From: a virus
DNA: 35,774 bases
Strand: one strand, 5' to 3'
Virus record (IMG/VR): IMGVR_UViG_3300022752_000200
Location: 1 to 35,774 of that record
Position numbers and translations under genes: made by a program
Shown here: one piece after another, positions 21,035-28,992 of the stretch
How the letters are laid out: each line of letters opens with the position of its first letter
Position numbering within the stretch: position 1 is the first letter of the stretch
Notes under the pieces: model-generated
Database searches by the model: none
The model's input: only the letters and a program-made list of their open reading frames with translations
Told to the model about the DNA's origin: nothing

Positions 21035-21853
21035 ATGGCTGATACAAAAATCTCCGCACTACCCGCATCAACCACGCCGCTGGCGGGTACTGAGGTACTG
21101 CCAATCGTTCAAAGCGGCGCAACCAAACAAGTTTCTGTTGCAAATTTGACCGCTGGACGAACCGTATCAGCAAATAGCGTTTTGGCTTCAACTTTGTTTA
21201 CAACGGCACAAGCGGCAAGTCCTGCAACATACGGCGGCAACGTGTATGTTTATTCTGGTGTTGGTCTAAATGCTGCTGTTGGTGGTATTGAATGGCAATA
21301 CGCTACCTCTGGCGCTGGCTATGGTTTTAAAATCAACGTCAACGGTGGCACAGACACGATGGATTTTGGCTACCGTGCCAATTCTGCGACGTTTACCAAA
21401 GCAATGGGTATTGGCAACACAGGCATTATTACGATGCCCGCCTATGGCGCAGGTGCGGCAACATTTTCAGCAACAGGCGTAATTTCTTCCGTTTCGGATG
21501 AAAGATTCAAAATTAAAGACGGAGCGCCTACTGACCCAGAGTCAATGCTTAAAAAATTAAAACCTGGCTATTGGTTTTATGATCAAACAAAAACTAAATC
21601 GGGCGACGATAAACGACAGCTAGGCTTCTATGCTCAAAACGTGCATGAGGCAATTGGTCCTGAAGCAGCACCGCAACCAGAAGAAATTGTTGATGTTGCT
21701 GAAAACGGCACGTTAATCCCTACGGGTAATTTTCGTCCTTGGGGGTACTATGACCGTTCAGTGTTGGCAGTAGTAGTAATGTCATTGCAAAACGCTCTTG
21801 CAAAAATTGAAACGCTTGAATCCAAAATTCTTGCTTTGGAATCTGTCGCATAA
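21035..21853 (+). CDS. tail fibre with S74 intramolecular chaperone
   Basis: A 272-aa fibre. Residues 1-50 hold an anchor-like segment (ISALPASTTPLAGTEVLPIVQSG) also found in the protein at 25536. The middle is beta-rich. From residue 154 it reads SDERFK, the Peptidase_S74 site in which Ser154 and Lys159 form the Ser-Lys dyad, so the chain should cut itself just before Ser154 after trimerisation and release a chaperone of about 119 residues (GYWFYDQ, QLGFYAQNVHEAIG, long terminal helix). The mature fibre would then be about 153 aa, which is short. Confidence 0.88.
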   Translation: MADTKISALPASTTPLAGTEVLPIVQSGATKQVSVANLTAGRTVSANSVLASTLFTTAQAASPATYGGNVYVYSGVGLNAAVGGIEWQYATSGAGYGFKINVNGGTDTMDFGYRANSATFTKAMGIGNTGIITMPAYGAGAATFSATGVISSVSDERFKIKDGAPTDPESMLKKLKPGYWFYDQTKTKSGDDKRQLGFYAQNVHEAIGPEAAPQPEEIVDVAENGTLIPTGNFRPWGYYDRSVLAVVVMSLQNALAKIETLESKILALESVA

Positions 21854-21862
21854 TAGTATAGT
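21835..21862 (+). promoter_or_regulatory. weak promoter candidate before the head genes
   Basis: TTTGGA (21835-21840), 16 nt and TATAGT (21857-21862) lie at the end of the fibre block and 45 nt before the scaffold ATG. The -10 is good and the -35 poor. It could boost scaffold and coat expression, but the match is not decisive. Confidence 0.3.
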
Positions 21863-21906
21863 ATCACCGTACCGGCGCGGTTCACCGGGGAATCTCAGGA
21901 TTCAAA

Positions 21907-22644
21907 ATGTCCGAAGAAGTAGTAGCGATTGAAGCGGAAGTAGCGCCCGCGCCGGAACTGGATGTCACGGCGACTCCAGAACCTGTAGATACGCCGGAAG
22001 TTGCGCCCAAGACCTTCTCGCAAGAGGAACTTGATGCCGCGATTCAAAAACGTCTCGCAAGAGAACAGCGAAAGTGGGAGCGTGAGCGTCAAGCGCCGCC
22101 GCCCGTTGCCGTTGATGTCCCGCCAGTAGATCAGTTTGATTCGGTTGATGCTTACGCAGAAGCCAAAGCAATCCAGCTAATCGCACAACGTGACCAGCAA
22201 AAGCAACAGACGGAGATTCTTGAGGCATATCACGAACGTGAAGAAGAGGCTCGGACCAAGTACGATGACTTTGAACAAGTCGCGTACAACCCAAGTCTTA
22301 AGATCACGACTGTGATGGCGCAAGCGATTCAAGCCTCTGATGCTGGCCCTGATGTAGCTTACTACCTCGGGTCCAATCCAAAAGAGACAGATCGCATTTC
22401 CCGTCTTAGCCCGATCTTGCAAGCAAAGGAGATTGGACGCATTGAGGCTAAAATAGCCAATGATGTGCCAGTTAAACGTACTACGTCCGCGCCCGCACCG
22501 ATTAGTCCGGTAACAGCCAGAACTTCAGGCAATCCAAGTTATGATACGACCGATCCTCGGTCTACTAAAACCATGACTGCCTCGGAATGGATTGAAGCAG
22601 ACAGGCTGCGCCAGATTAAGAAGGCACAAGCTCAACATCGCTAA
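21907..22644 (+). CDS. scaffolding protein (P22 gp8-like position)
   Basis: A 245-aa acidic-to-basic helical protein, shorter than P22 gp8 (303). The N-terminus is acidic and Pro-rich (EEVVAIEAEVAPAPELDVTATPEPVDTPEV), the centre is charged helix (FSQEELDAAIQKRLAREQRKWERER, about 38-62), and the end is basic (ASEWIEADRLRQIKKAQAQHR), which fits the coat-binding hook of scaffolding proteins. Its place directly before the coat gene supports the call. It would leave the prohead at packaging. The family signature is weak, the position strong. Confidence 0.85.
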   Translation: MSEEVVAIEAEVAPAPELDVTATPEPVDTPEVAPKTFSQEELDAAIQKRLAREQRKWERERQAPPPVAVDVPPVDQFDSVDAYAEAKAIQLIAQRDQQKQQTEILEAYHEREEEARTKYDDFEQVAYNPSLKITTVMAQAIQASDAGPDVAYYLGSNPKETDRISRLSPILQAKEIGRIEAKIANDVPVKRTTSAPAPISPVTARTSGNPSYDTTDPRSTKTMTASEWIEADRLRQIKKAQAQHR

Positions 22645-22660
22645 CTTTTAAGGAATTACC

Positions 22661-23872
22661 ATGTCAAATAGCATTCTTACGATTGACATGATCACCAGGA
22701 AGGCCCTGGAGATCTTGGAAAACAATCTGGTTCTTACCCGTAACGTGAACCGTCAGTACGACGACAGCTTTGCTGTTGAAGGTGCAAAGATCGGTTCGAC
22801 CCTGCGTATCCGTCTGCCCGACCGCGCTCTGGTGACGGACGGTGCCGCCCTGCAAGTTCAGGACGACAACGAGCAGTTCACCACCCTGACCGTGGCTTCG
22901 CAGAAGCATATCGGCGTGAACTTTACGTCTGCCGAATTGACAATGCAGTTGGATGACTTCGCAGAGCGCGTTCTCAAGCCGCGTATCTCGCAGTTGGCTT
23001 CTAGCATTGACGCTGACGTTGCCAATGCTTACAAAGCAATTGGTAACACAGTCGGCACTCCAGGCACCACCCCAGGCACCTCGCTAGTTCTGTTGCAAGC
23101 TCAACAGAAGCTGAACGAGAACGCCGCTGTGATGTCCCCACGTTATGCAACGGTTAACCCCGCTGCTAACGCTGGTCTGGTTGAAGGCATGAAAGGTCTG
23201 TTTAACCCAACGGATACCATCAGCAAGCAGTTCAAGAACGGCATGATGGGTACGGGCGTGTTGGGCTTTGACGAGATCAATATGTCTCAGTCGATCAAGC
23301 AGCACACCACGGGTAACTTCCCTGTTTCGCCGATTGTTTCTTCTAGCGCCACGTTTGCCGAAGGTCAATCGACTCTCGCCATTACGTTCTCTAGCGGAAC
23401 CAAGACGGTTAAGCAAGGCGACGTGTTTACCATTGCTGGCGTGTACGCGGTCAACCCACAAACCCGTGAGTCAACTGGTTCGCTTCAACAGTTCGTTGTG
23501 ACCGCTGACAACAGCGTTACCTCCGGCACTGCAATGACCTTGGCAATTTCTCCGGCGCTTTACACGTCGGCAAATGCTTTGGCTACCATTGATGCGTTCC
23601 CAGCTACCAGCGCGGTTATCACGTTTGTTGGAACTGCATCCACCCAGTACCCACAAAACTTGGTATACCACAAGGACGCAATCACGTTCGCTACGGCTGA
23701 CTTGTTGCTGCCGCAGGGTGTTGATATGGCTGCTCGCGCAGTGCATAACGGTATTTCGTTGCGTGTCGTGCGCCAGTACGATATTAACAACGACCGTCTG
23801 CCTTGCCGTATTGACGTTCTGTATGGCTTCTCAACGATCCGTCCACAGATGGCCTGCCGCGTCTGGGGTTGA
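22661..23872 (+). CDS. major capsid (coat) protein, P22 gp5-like
   Basis: A 403-aa HK97-fold coat protein of the P22 type (gp5 is 430 aa). The start MSNSILTIDMITRKALEILENNLV, then the GSTLRIRLPDRALV segment and the QKHIGVNFTSAELTMQLDDFAERVLKPRISQLASSIDADV region (about 84-125) are characteristic. The Thr/Val-rich region around 225-320 is probably the inserted I-domain. Strong Shine-Dalgarno (AAGGAAT) 6 nt before ATG. It forms the icosahedral shell with scaffold and portal. No protease gene is nearby, so the coat is probably not cleaved, as in P22. Confidence 0.95.
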   Translation: MSNSILTIDMITRKALEILENNLVLTRNVNRQYDDSFAVEGAKIGSTLRIRLPDRALVTDGAALQVQDDNEQFTTLTVASQKHIGVNFTSAELTMQLDDFAERVLKPRISQLASSIDADVANAYKAIGNTVGTPGTTPGTSLVLLQAQQKLNENAAVMSPRYATVNPAANAGLVEGMKGLFNPTDTISKQFKNGMMGTGVLGFDEINMSQSIKQHTTGNFPVSPIVSSSATFAEGQSTLAITFSSGTKTVKQGDVFTIAGVYAVNPQTRESTGSLQQFVVTADNSVTSGTAMTLAISPALYTSANALATIDAFPATSAVITFVGTASTQYPQNLVYHKDAITFATADLLLPQGVDMAARAVHNGISLRVVRQYDINNDRLPCRIDVLYGFSTIRPQMACRVWG

Positions 23873-23896
23873 ACTTTTTAATTTAAGGAAATAATT

Positions 23897-24304
23897 ATGG
23901 CTCTCCCCAATGGCGCAGGTGGTTACCAAGTTGGCCCTGGTAACCGCGCAGAAACCGTTATGGGCGCTATGGCTGCTCCACAAACAGCCACTGCTACCGC
24001 AACCTTGACCGCAGCTCAGATCGCCAACCAGATGTTGGTTGCTAACCCTGGCACTTCGGCAGCAACGTACACGTTGCCGCTAGGCACGGCGATTGATACC
24101 GCTGTTCCTAACGCCACGGTCGGCAGCACGTTTGACTTGGCAATCGTAAACATCGGAACCAGCTCTGGCGCGGTGACTTTGGCTGTTAACACTGGCGTGA
24201 CCGATGGCGGCAACGCTCTAACGGCTGTTGCTGTGACCACCAGCCAGATGTTCCGCTTCCGTAAAACTGGTGACGGCACTTACGTAGTGTATCGTCTGGC
24301 CTAA
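23897..24304 (+). CDS. capsid-decoration-like protein (135 aa)
   Basis: A 135-aa Ala/Thr/Val-rich beta protein (MALPNGAGGYQVGPGNRAET, then TLPLGTAIDTAVPNATVGSTFDLAIVNIGTSSGAVTL, ending MFRFRKTGDGTYVVYRLA). It lies directly after coat, with AAGGAAA before the ATG and a clear terminator after it, which is the usual position of a head decoration or cement protein. The C-terminal strands also resemble the tip of the fibre at 15789-16895, so a short trimeric fibre is possible. No recognised family. Confidence 0.65.
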   Translation: MALPNGAGGYQVGPGNRAETVMGAMAAPQTATATATLTAAQIANQMLVANPGTSAATYTLPLGTAIDTAVPNATVGSTFDLAIVNIGTSSGAVTLAVNTGVTDGGNALTAVAVTTSQMFRFRKTGDGTYVVYRLA

Positions 24305-24310
24305 GACTAA

Positions 24311-24340
24311 GGGGGAGGGCCACAAGCTCTCCCCTTTTTT
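24311..24340 (+). terminator. intrinsic terminator after the coat/decoration genes
   Basis: GGGGGAG (24311-24317) pairs with CTCCCC (24329-24334), with a loop rich in C/A, followed by six T (24335-24340). It lies 6 nt after the stop of the decoration-like gene. Partial termination here would raise coat-transcript abundance over the downstream tail genes. Confidence 0.75.
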
Positions 24341-24352
24341 AAGGAAATTACT

Positions 24353-24766
24353 ATGCCTAATACGCAAGCAGTTGGGGTCGCGTATTCCGATCCTGAGTTT
24401 ACGACCTGTTACGCAAGCCAAGAAATTGGTTATAGCGCAGCAGCCCAAGGTACTGTGACGCAAGCAACGGACAAGTCAACAGCGGTAACGCTGAACAAGT
24501 CTGCTGGTCGCATCACAATGAACAACGCGGCTTTGGCTGGATCTACTGCGGTTTCGTTTACGTTAAACAACAGCCTGATTTCCGCCAATGATGTAATTAC
24601 TGTGTGTATTTCTAGTGTTACCACTGGTAGTACCGCTGGGGCGTACACCTCTTACGTTTCTAATATGTCTGCTGGTTCTGCTTCAATTACGTTGCGTAAT
24701 TTAAGCGCCACTTCATATTCTGAAGCGGTTGTAATTAACTTCTGCATCATCCACAGCGCAAGCTAA
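24353..24766 (+). CDS. decoration/fibre-like protein, paralogue of 25536 C-terminus
   Basis: A 137-aa protein. After a 30-residue leader (MPNTQAVGVAYSDPEF..) it reads GTVTQATDKSTAVTLNKSAGRI and continues as a beta domain (SAGRITMNNAALAGSTAVSFTLNN..DVITVCISS). This domain aligns with the last 100 residues of the protein at 25536-26135 (GTVTQATSRTTGVTLNKTTGAI..DVIILNQKS), so the two share a module. It is likely a virion surface or fibre-tip domain. The ATG has AAGGAAA before it and follows a terminator, so read-through or a nearby promoter is needed. Confidence 0.7.
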   Translation: MPNTQAVGVAYSDPEFTTCYASQEIGYSAAAQGTVTQATDKSTAVTLNKSAGRITMNNAALAGSTAVSFTLNNSLISANDVITVCISSVTTGSTAGAYTSYVSNMSAGSASITLRNLSATSYSEAVVINFCIIHSAS

Positions 24767-24771
24767 CAGGC

Positions 24772-24785
24772 GGGGCTTCGGCCCC
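24772..24785 (+). promoter_or_regulatory. UUCG-tetraloop hairpin before the gp4-like gene
   Basis: GGGGC-TTCG-GCCCC is a stable 5-bp stem with a UUCG loop. It has no T-tract and so is unlikely to terminate. It partly competes with CCTC (24784-24787) pairing with the Shine-Dalgarno GAGG (24793-24796), which might tune translation of the next gene. Confidence 0.5.
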
Positions 24786-24802
24786 TCCTCTTGAGGTTTA
24801 CG

Positions 24803-25534
24803 ATGGCAACATATTCCGCTGGCGATCAGATCAACCGCGCCCTGCGTCTGTTGGGGGTTCTGGCAGAAGGTGAGACGTCATCGGCGTCTGTGATGCAAGA
24901 TTCATTGATGGCAATGAATCAAATGATTGACAGTTGGAACACCGAGCGGTTGTCGGTGTTCTCAACCATAGATCAGATCGTTAATTGGCCTGTTGGTGCA
25001 ATCAACGCCACGCTCGGCCCTTCAGGGTCTTTGGTGCGACTAAACGGTACTGCCGTTCGCCCCATTCTGGTTGACGACGCAACGTATTTCCGCGACCCGC
25101 AGACCAATGTGTCTTACGGTATCAAGCTAATTAACCAACAACAGTACGACGGTATCGCGGTCAAAACCGTAACGTCTACTTATCCACAGGTCATGTTTAT
25201 CAACATGACCTACCCAGACATTGACATTTACATCTATCCTAAGCCGACGCGCTTGCTAGAATTTCACTTCATCAGCGTTGAGGAGTTGTCCCAACCGGCG
25301 ACGTTAGCGACTACGCTGGCTTTCCCACCGGGTTATCTGCGGGCGTTCACTTACAACTTGGCGATGGAGATCGCGCCGGAGTTTGGCGTTGAGCCATCGC
25401 CGCAGGTGCAGCGTATTGCCATGACCAGCAAGCGCAACTTGAAGCGCATCAACAACCCTGACGATGTAATGTCAATGCCTTACGCAATTGTTGCGACGCG
25501 ACAGCGGTTCAACGTCTACGCAGGAAACTATTAA
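24803..25534 (+). CDS. tail accessory factor gp4-like (packaged DNA stabilisation)
   Basis: The start is ATG 24803, with GAGG 6 nt upstream; the frame 24791 begins at a TTG before the binding site. At 243 aa it is longer than P22 gp4 (166). The N-terminus AGDQINRALRLLGVLAEGETSSASVMQDSLMAMNQMIDSWNTERLSVF (about 5-52) is typical of the family, and the long C-terminal part contains KYPT-like strands (MTYPDIDIYIYPKPT). It adapts the 12-fold portal to the gp10-like nozzle and keeps DNA inside after packaging. Confidence 0.88.
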   Translation: MATYSAGDQINRALRLLGVLAEGETSSASVMQDSLMAMNQMIDSWNTERLSVFSTIDQIVNWPVGAINATLGPSGSLVRLNGTAVRPILVDDATYFRDPQTNVSYGIKLINQQQYDGIAVKTVTSTYPQVMFINMTYPDIDIYIYPKPTRLLEFHFISVEELSQPATLATTLAFPPGYLRAFTYNLAMEIAPEFGVEPSPQVQRIAMTSKRNLKRINNPDDVMSMPYAIVATRQRFNVYAGNY

Positions 25535-25535
25535 A

Positions 25536-26135
25536 ATGGCTACTATTGCAATCACAGCACTCCCAGCAGCCACGGCTGCGGCTACAACCGATGTTTTGCC
25601 GATTGTCCAAGGCGGCACAACCAAACAAGTAACCAACGCGCTGTTGTTTACCAATTCAACATTGGTTGCACCTGCGCTTGGTACTGTTGCAAGCGGAAAT
25701 ATTAGCGCTTGTACAAGTACAGGCATGGTGTTGACCACGCCGGTAATTGGCGCGGCCACCGGCACTAGCCTGACCGTCACCGGCGCTATTGTGTCCACCG
25801 GTACGGCTGGTGTGGGCTATGCCACAGGCGCAGGCGGCACAGTCACCCAAGCTACAAGCCGAACCACAGGCGTGACGCTAAACAAAACCACTGGTGCAAT
25901 CACTCTATTCAGCGCGGCGGGCTCGGCAACAGCAGCAACTTTTACCGTGACTAATAGCACCGTGGCGGCAACTGACGTAATCATCTTGAATCAAAAATCA
26001 GGTACTGACCTGTACGACTTGATGGTCACTGCGGTGGCGGCGGGTAATTTTAACATCACGTTCCGCACCACTGGCGGCACGACAACCGAGCAGCCCGTGT
26101 TCAACTTTGCAGTTATTAAAGCAGTTGCTGCTTAA
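25536..26135 (+). CDS. two-module virion protein (fibre anchor plus beta domain)
   Basis: Starts at ATG 25536, just after the upstream stop (TAAA ATG); the longer frame lies inside the gp4-like gene. The 199-aa product combines two modules found elsewhere in this window: residues 5-38 (ITALPAATAAATTDVLPIVQ) match the anchor of the S74 fibre at 21035, and residues 100-199 match the C-terminus of the protein at 24353. Between them lies a repeat-type linker (TVASGNISACTSTG..). It lies between gp4- and gp10-like genes, so a short fibre or tail knob is likely. It ends one base into the gp10-like start. Confidence 0.65.
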   Translation: MATIAITALPAATAAATTDVLPIVQGGTTKQVTNALLFTNSTLVAPALGTVASGNISACTSTGMVLTTPVIGAATGTSLTVTGAIVSTGTAGVGYATGAGGTVTQATSRTTGVTLNKTTGAITLFSAAGSATAATFTVTNSTVAATDVIILNQKSGTDLYDLMVTAVAAGNFNITFRTTGGTTTEQPVFNFAVIKAVAA

Positions 26136-27775
26136 TGAAAACGCCCATCCTTGGTTCAACCTATGTGGCCCGCAGCGTTAATGCTGCGGACGCCCGTATG
26201 GTCAATTTGTTTCCAGAAATTGTGCCGGAAGCAGGTAAGGAACCTGCATTCTTAAACAGAGCGCCAGGACTAGAACTGCTGGCAACAATCGGTAGCGGGC
26301 CGATCCGAGGGGTGTGGGCGTTCTCGCCGCAAGACGGCGTTGCATTTGTGGTGTCTGGTACAGAGTTGTACAAGATTAACAATTCCTACACCGCAACGCT
26401 TTTGGGGACCGTAGCTGGATCTGGCCCAGTCAGTATGTCTGACAATGGTACGCAGCTATTTATTGCAGCCAATGGTCCTAGTTACATTTACAACAACACC
26501 ACCAACGCTTTTGGTCAGATAACCGATCCAGATTTCCCCGGCGCTGTAACCGTCTGCTATCTGGATGGCTATTTTGTGTTTAACGAACCCAATAGCCAAA
26601 AGTTGTGGGTGACTGCGCTGCTAGACGGTACGTCTATTGACCCGTTGGAATTTGCCAGCACCGAAGGCTCGCCCGATGGTTTGATCGCGGTAGCCGCAAA
26701 TTTCCGCGAAGTTTGGGCGTTTGGAACTAACTCAATTGAAGTCTGGTACGACTCTGGCGCTACGGACTTTCCGTTGCAACGCATCCAAGGCGCGTTTAAT
26801 GAGTTAGGTTGCGCTGCACCATATTCTGTTGCCAAAATGGACAACGGGATGTTCTGGCTTGGGCGCGACCGCCGCGGTCAGGGTATGGTCTACCGAGCCA
26901 ACGGATACACCGGCCAGCGAATCTCAACTCATGCGGTTGAATGGCAGATTCAGCAGTACAGCGACATCTCTGACGCGATTGCCTATACTTACCAGCAAGA
27001 CGGGCATTCTTTTTATGTTCTGATATTCCCAACTGGCAACGCTACGTGGGTGTACGATGCGGCTACGGGAGCATGGCACGAGCGGGCTGGTTGGGTAAAC
27101 GGTGACTTTACTCGCCATCGCAGCAACTGCCAGATGGCGTTTAATAATCAGATTGTTGTTGGCGACTATGCCAACGGCAATCTGTACGCTTTTGACCTAG
27201 ATGTGTACGCTGACAACGGCAGCATCCAGAAATGGTTGCGCTCTTGGCGGGCGCTACCTACTGGGCAAAATAACCTAAAACGCACCGCGCACCATAGCCT
27301 ACAACTTGATTGCGAGTCTGGCGTAGGACTAAATTTATACCCCGGATATGACAGTGAAAATATAGACACTGAATCTGGGTTAAATCTTGTGGCTGAATAT
27401 GTGCAAACATTTTTGGCTACTCAATCAGGCGTTACATTGACCACCGAAGCAGGGGATGGTTTTGAACCGCTTGGGCAATACGAACTATCAGATACTGACA
27501 TCACTGGGTATGAAATTGTTACCAATTCATATTCTGCTGCACCAGGTTACAACCCCGAAGTTATGCTGCGTTGGTCAGATGATGGGGGTCACACCTGGTC
27601 AAACGAGCACTGGTCGCCAGTTGGCAAGATCGGCGTCTATCAGCAGAGGGTGTTTTGGCGGCGTCTGGGCATGACCTTAAAGCTGCGTGATCGGGTTTAC
27701 GAAGTTTCGGGGACCGATCCGGTCAAGACGGTGATTATGGGCGCTGAGTTGATTTTGAGCGGCACAAATGCCTAA
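26135..27775 (+). CDS. tail accessory factor gp10-like (packaged DNA stabilisation)
   Basis: A 546-aa protein of the P22 gp10 type (472 aa). The start MKTPILGSTYVARSVNAADAR, followed by NLFPEIVPEAGKEPAFLNRAPGLE, is characteristic, and the rest is a propeller-like series of beta blades (GVWAFSPQDGVAFVVSG, MFWLGRDRRGQGMVYRANGY). It forms the nozzle below the gp4 ring and binds the tail needle. It has no Shine-Dalgarno and relies on coupling to the preceding gene (TAATG). Extra length lies mainly near the C-terminus. Confidence 0.88.
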   Translation: MKTPILGSTYVARSVNAADARMVNLFPEIVPEAGKEPAFLNRAPGLELLATIGSGPIRGVWAFSPQDGVAFVVSGTELYKINNSYTATLLGTVAGSGPVSMSDNGTQLFIAANGPSYIYNNTTNAFGQITDPDFPGAVTVCYLDGYFVFNEPNSQKLWVTALLDGTSIDPLEFASTEGSPDGLIAVAANFREVWAFGTNSIEVWYDSGATDFPLQRIQGAFNELGCAAPYSVAKMDNGMFWLGRDRRGQGMVYRANGYTGQRISTHAVEWQIQQYSDISDAIAYTYQQDGHSFYVLIFPTGNATWVYDAATGAWHERAGWVNGDFTRHRSNCQMAFNNQIVVGDYANGNLYAFDLDVYADNGSIQKWLRSWRALPTGQNNLKRTAHHSLQLDCESGVGLNLYPGYDSENIDTESGLNLVAEYVQTFLATQSGVTLTTEAGDGFEPLGQYELSDTDITGYEIVTNSYSAAPGYNPEVMLRWSDDGGHTWSNEHWSPVGKIGVYQQRVFWRRLGMTLKLRDRVYEVSGTDPVKTVIMGAELILSGTNA

Positions 27776-28187
27776 TGTGACGCCGATCACGCCACCGCGA
27801 GTACCGCTAGTTGATCCGCGCACGGGGTTTATTGATCGCGCTTGGTATTTGTTCTTTCTGTCTCTCAACAACGCGGCGGCTGAAGTCTATGACAACCCTG
27901 CCGTTGGGCCTAGTTTAGAGACATTAATTGCGTCTTACGATGCTGCGTTGCAAGAGTTAACGCAAAACGTAGACACTCAACAATCGTCGGTGGCTTTGCT
28001 GCCGCAATTGGCCGAAATGCAAAAACAGATTGATGCGCTCGCGTTGTTGCCCGCACAAATAACCGCTATGCTTGCTCAATTAGCAGATGTAACTGCGATG
28101 AACCCGTCGGATGGTGACAAGCTGATATACAACGGCGCTACAGGCAAGTGGAATCAAGATTCCCGCAGCTACCTCATGCTTGAATAA
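27768..28187 (+). CDS. coiled-coil structural protein, tail-needle candidate
   Basis: A 139-aa protein. The N-terminus (MPNVTPITPPRVPLVDPRTGFIDRAW..LFFLSL) is a widespread phage adaptor segment, followed by a helix of about 60 residues (DAALQELTQNVDTQQSSVALLPQLAEMQKQIDALALL) suited to a trimeric coiled coil, and a C-terminal GDKLIYNGATGKWNQ tip motif seen in fibre-type proteins. Directly after gp10-like it occupies the place of P22 gp26, the tail needle, so I suggest that role, as inference. It overlaps the gp10-like stop by 8 nt. Confidence 0.6.
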   Translation: MPNVTPITPPRVPLVDPRTGFIDRAWYLFFLSLNNAAAEVYDNPAVGPSLETLIASYDAALQELTQNVDTQQSSVALLPQLAEMQKQIDALALLPAQITAMLAQLADVTAMNPSDGDKLIYNGATGKWNQDSRSYLMLE

Positions 28188-28198
28188 AGGATTTTCAC

Positions 28199-28534
28199 AT
28201 GGCTGTTTCAGTAAAAGTCTTAGTTCCGGCAAAGTTTGCCGAAAACACACAAACAACGCAGTACACCGCCAACGGTGTGACGGCGATTATTGACAAGTTT
28301 ACGGCGACAAATATCAGCGCCTCTGCTGCTACAATCTCCGTCAACTTGGTCACAGTGGCCGGATCTGCCGGAAACACCAACTTGATCACCAAGACCAAGA
28401 CTTTGCAAGCGTCTGAGGTCTACACGTTCCCAGAGTTGGTTGGGCAAGTTTTAGGCGTTGGCGACTTTATCAGTACAATTGCAGGTACGGCCAGCGCGAT
28501 CAATATCCGGGTTTCTGGGCGGGAAGTGACTTGA
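28199..28534 (+). CDS. beta-rich structural protein (111 aa)
   Basis: A 111-aa protein with the opening MAVSVKVLVPAKFAENTQTT and alternating Thr/Val/Ala strands (TATNISASAATISVNLVTVAGS, KTLQASEVYTFPELVGQVL). It resembles small jelly-roll-like virion proteins often found after tail genes; no named family. AAAGGA lies before the ATG. Its last codons overlap the TTG start of the cupin gene (TTGA). Presumed virion part by position. Confidence 0.65.
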   Translation: MAVSVKVLVPAKFAENTQTTQYTANGVTAIIDKFTATNISASAATISVNLVTVAGSAGNTNLITKTKTLQASEVYTFPELVGQVLGVGDFISTIAGTASAINIRVSGREVT

Positions 28535-28992
28535 ACGATCTTGCTAACATAGCTCCTTTGCGGGAGCAGATTGAGCGGTTACAGGCCGAGATGGTCCAGA
28601 TGCCGCAAGCTGATTTGCAAACAGAGCATTACTTCTCAGAATCTGGGATGTATTGCCGTAAAGTTTTTCGTCCCGCTGGTACGTTGATTGTTGGGAAAGT
28701 ACACAAACATCATCATTTGTTTTTGTGCGCGATGGGTGAAATAATTGCGTGGACCGAAAATGGAATGAAGCGTCTACAAGCCGGTGATGTGGTTGAGTCT
28801 AAACCAGGGACCAAACGGGTTACGCTTGCCGTAACTGATGCAATTGGCGTTACTGTTCACCGTACAGACAAGACCGATCTTGATGAAATTGAAGCAGAAC
28901 TTGTTGAGCCTGACAACACGGCGTTGTTTGACTCTAGTAATTTATTGAAAATCGCAGGAGAAATAAAAGCCCTGCAAGGAGAACTGCAATGA
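28531..28992 (+). CDS. cupin-like protein (TTG start)
   Basis: A 153-aa protein that starts at TTG 28531, overlapping the upstream stop, with GGGAAG as Shine-Dalgarno. After a helical head (LREQIERLQAEMVQ) it folds as a cupin: KVHKHHHLFLCAMGE (57-69) has His58, 60, 61 and 62 as metal-ligand candidates, and LQAGDVVESKPGTKRV (82-97) is the second cupin motif, without its usual histidine. The tail is acidic and helical. The small single-domain cupins of phages have no known substrate; a virion-bound sugar or metal binder is possible. Coupled to the ejection protein (ATGA). Confidence 0.7.
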   Translation: MNDLANIAPLREQIERLQAEMVQMPQADLQTEHYFSESGMYCRKVFRPAGTLIVGKVHKHHHLFLCAMGEIIAWTENGMKRLQAGDVVESKPGTKRVTLAVTDAIGVTVHRTDKTDLDEIEAELVEPDNTALFDSSNLLKIAGEIKALQGELQ

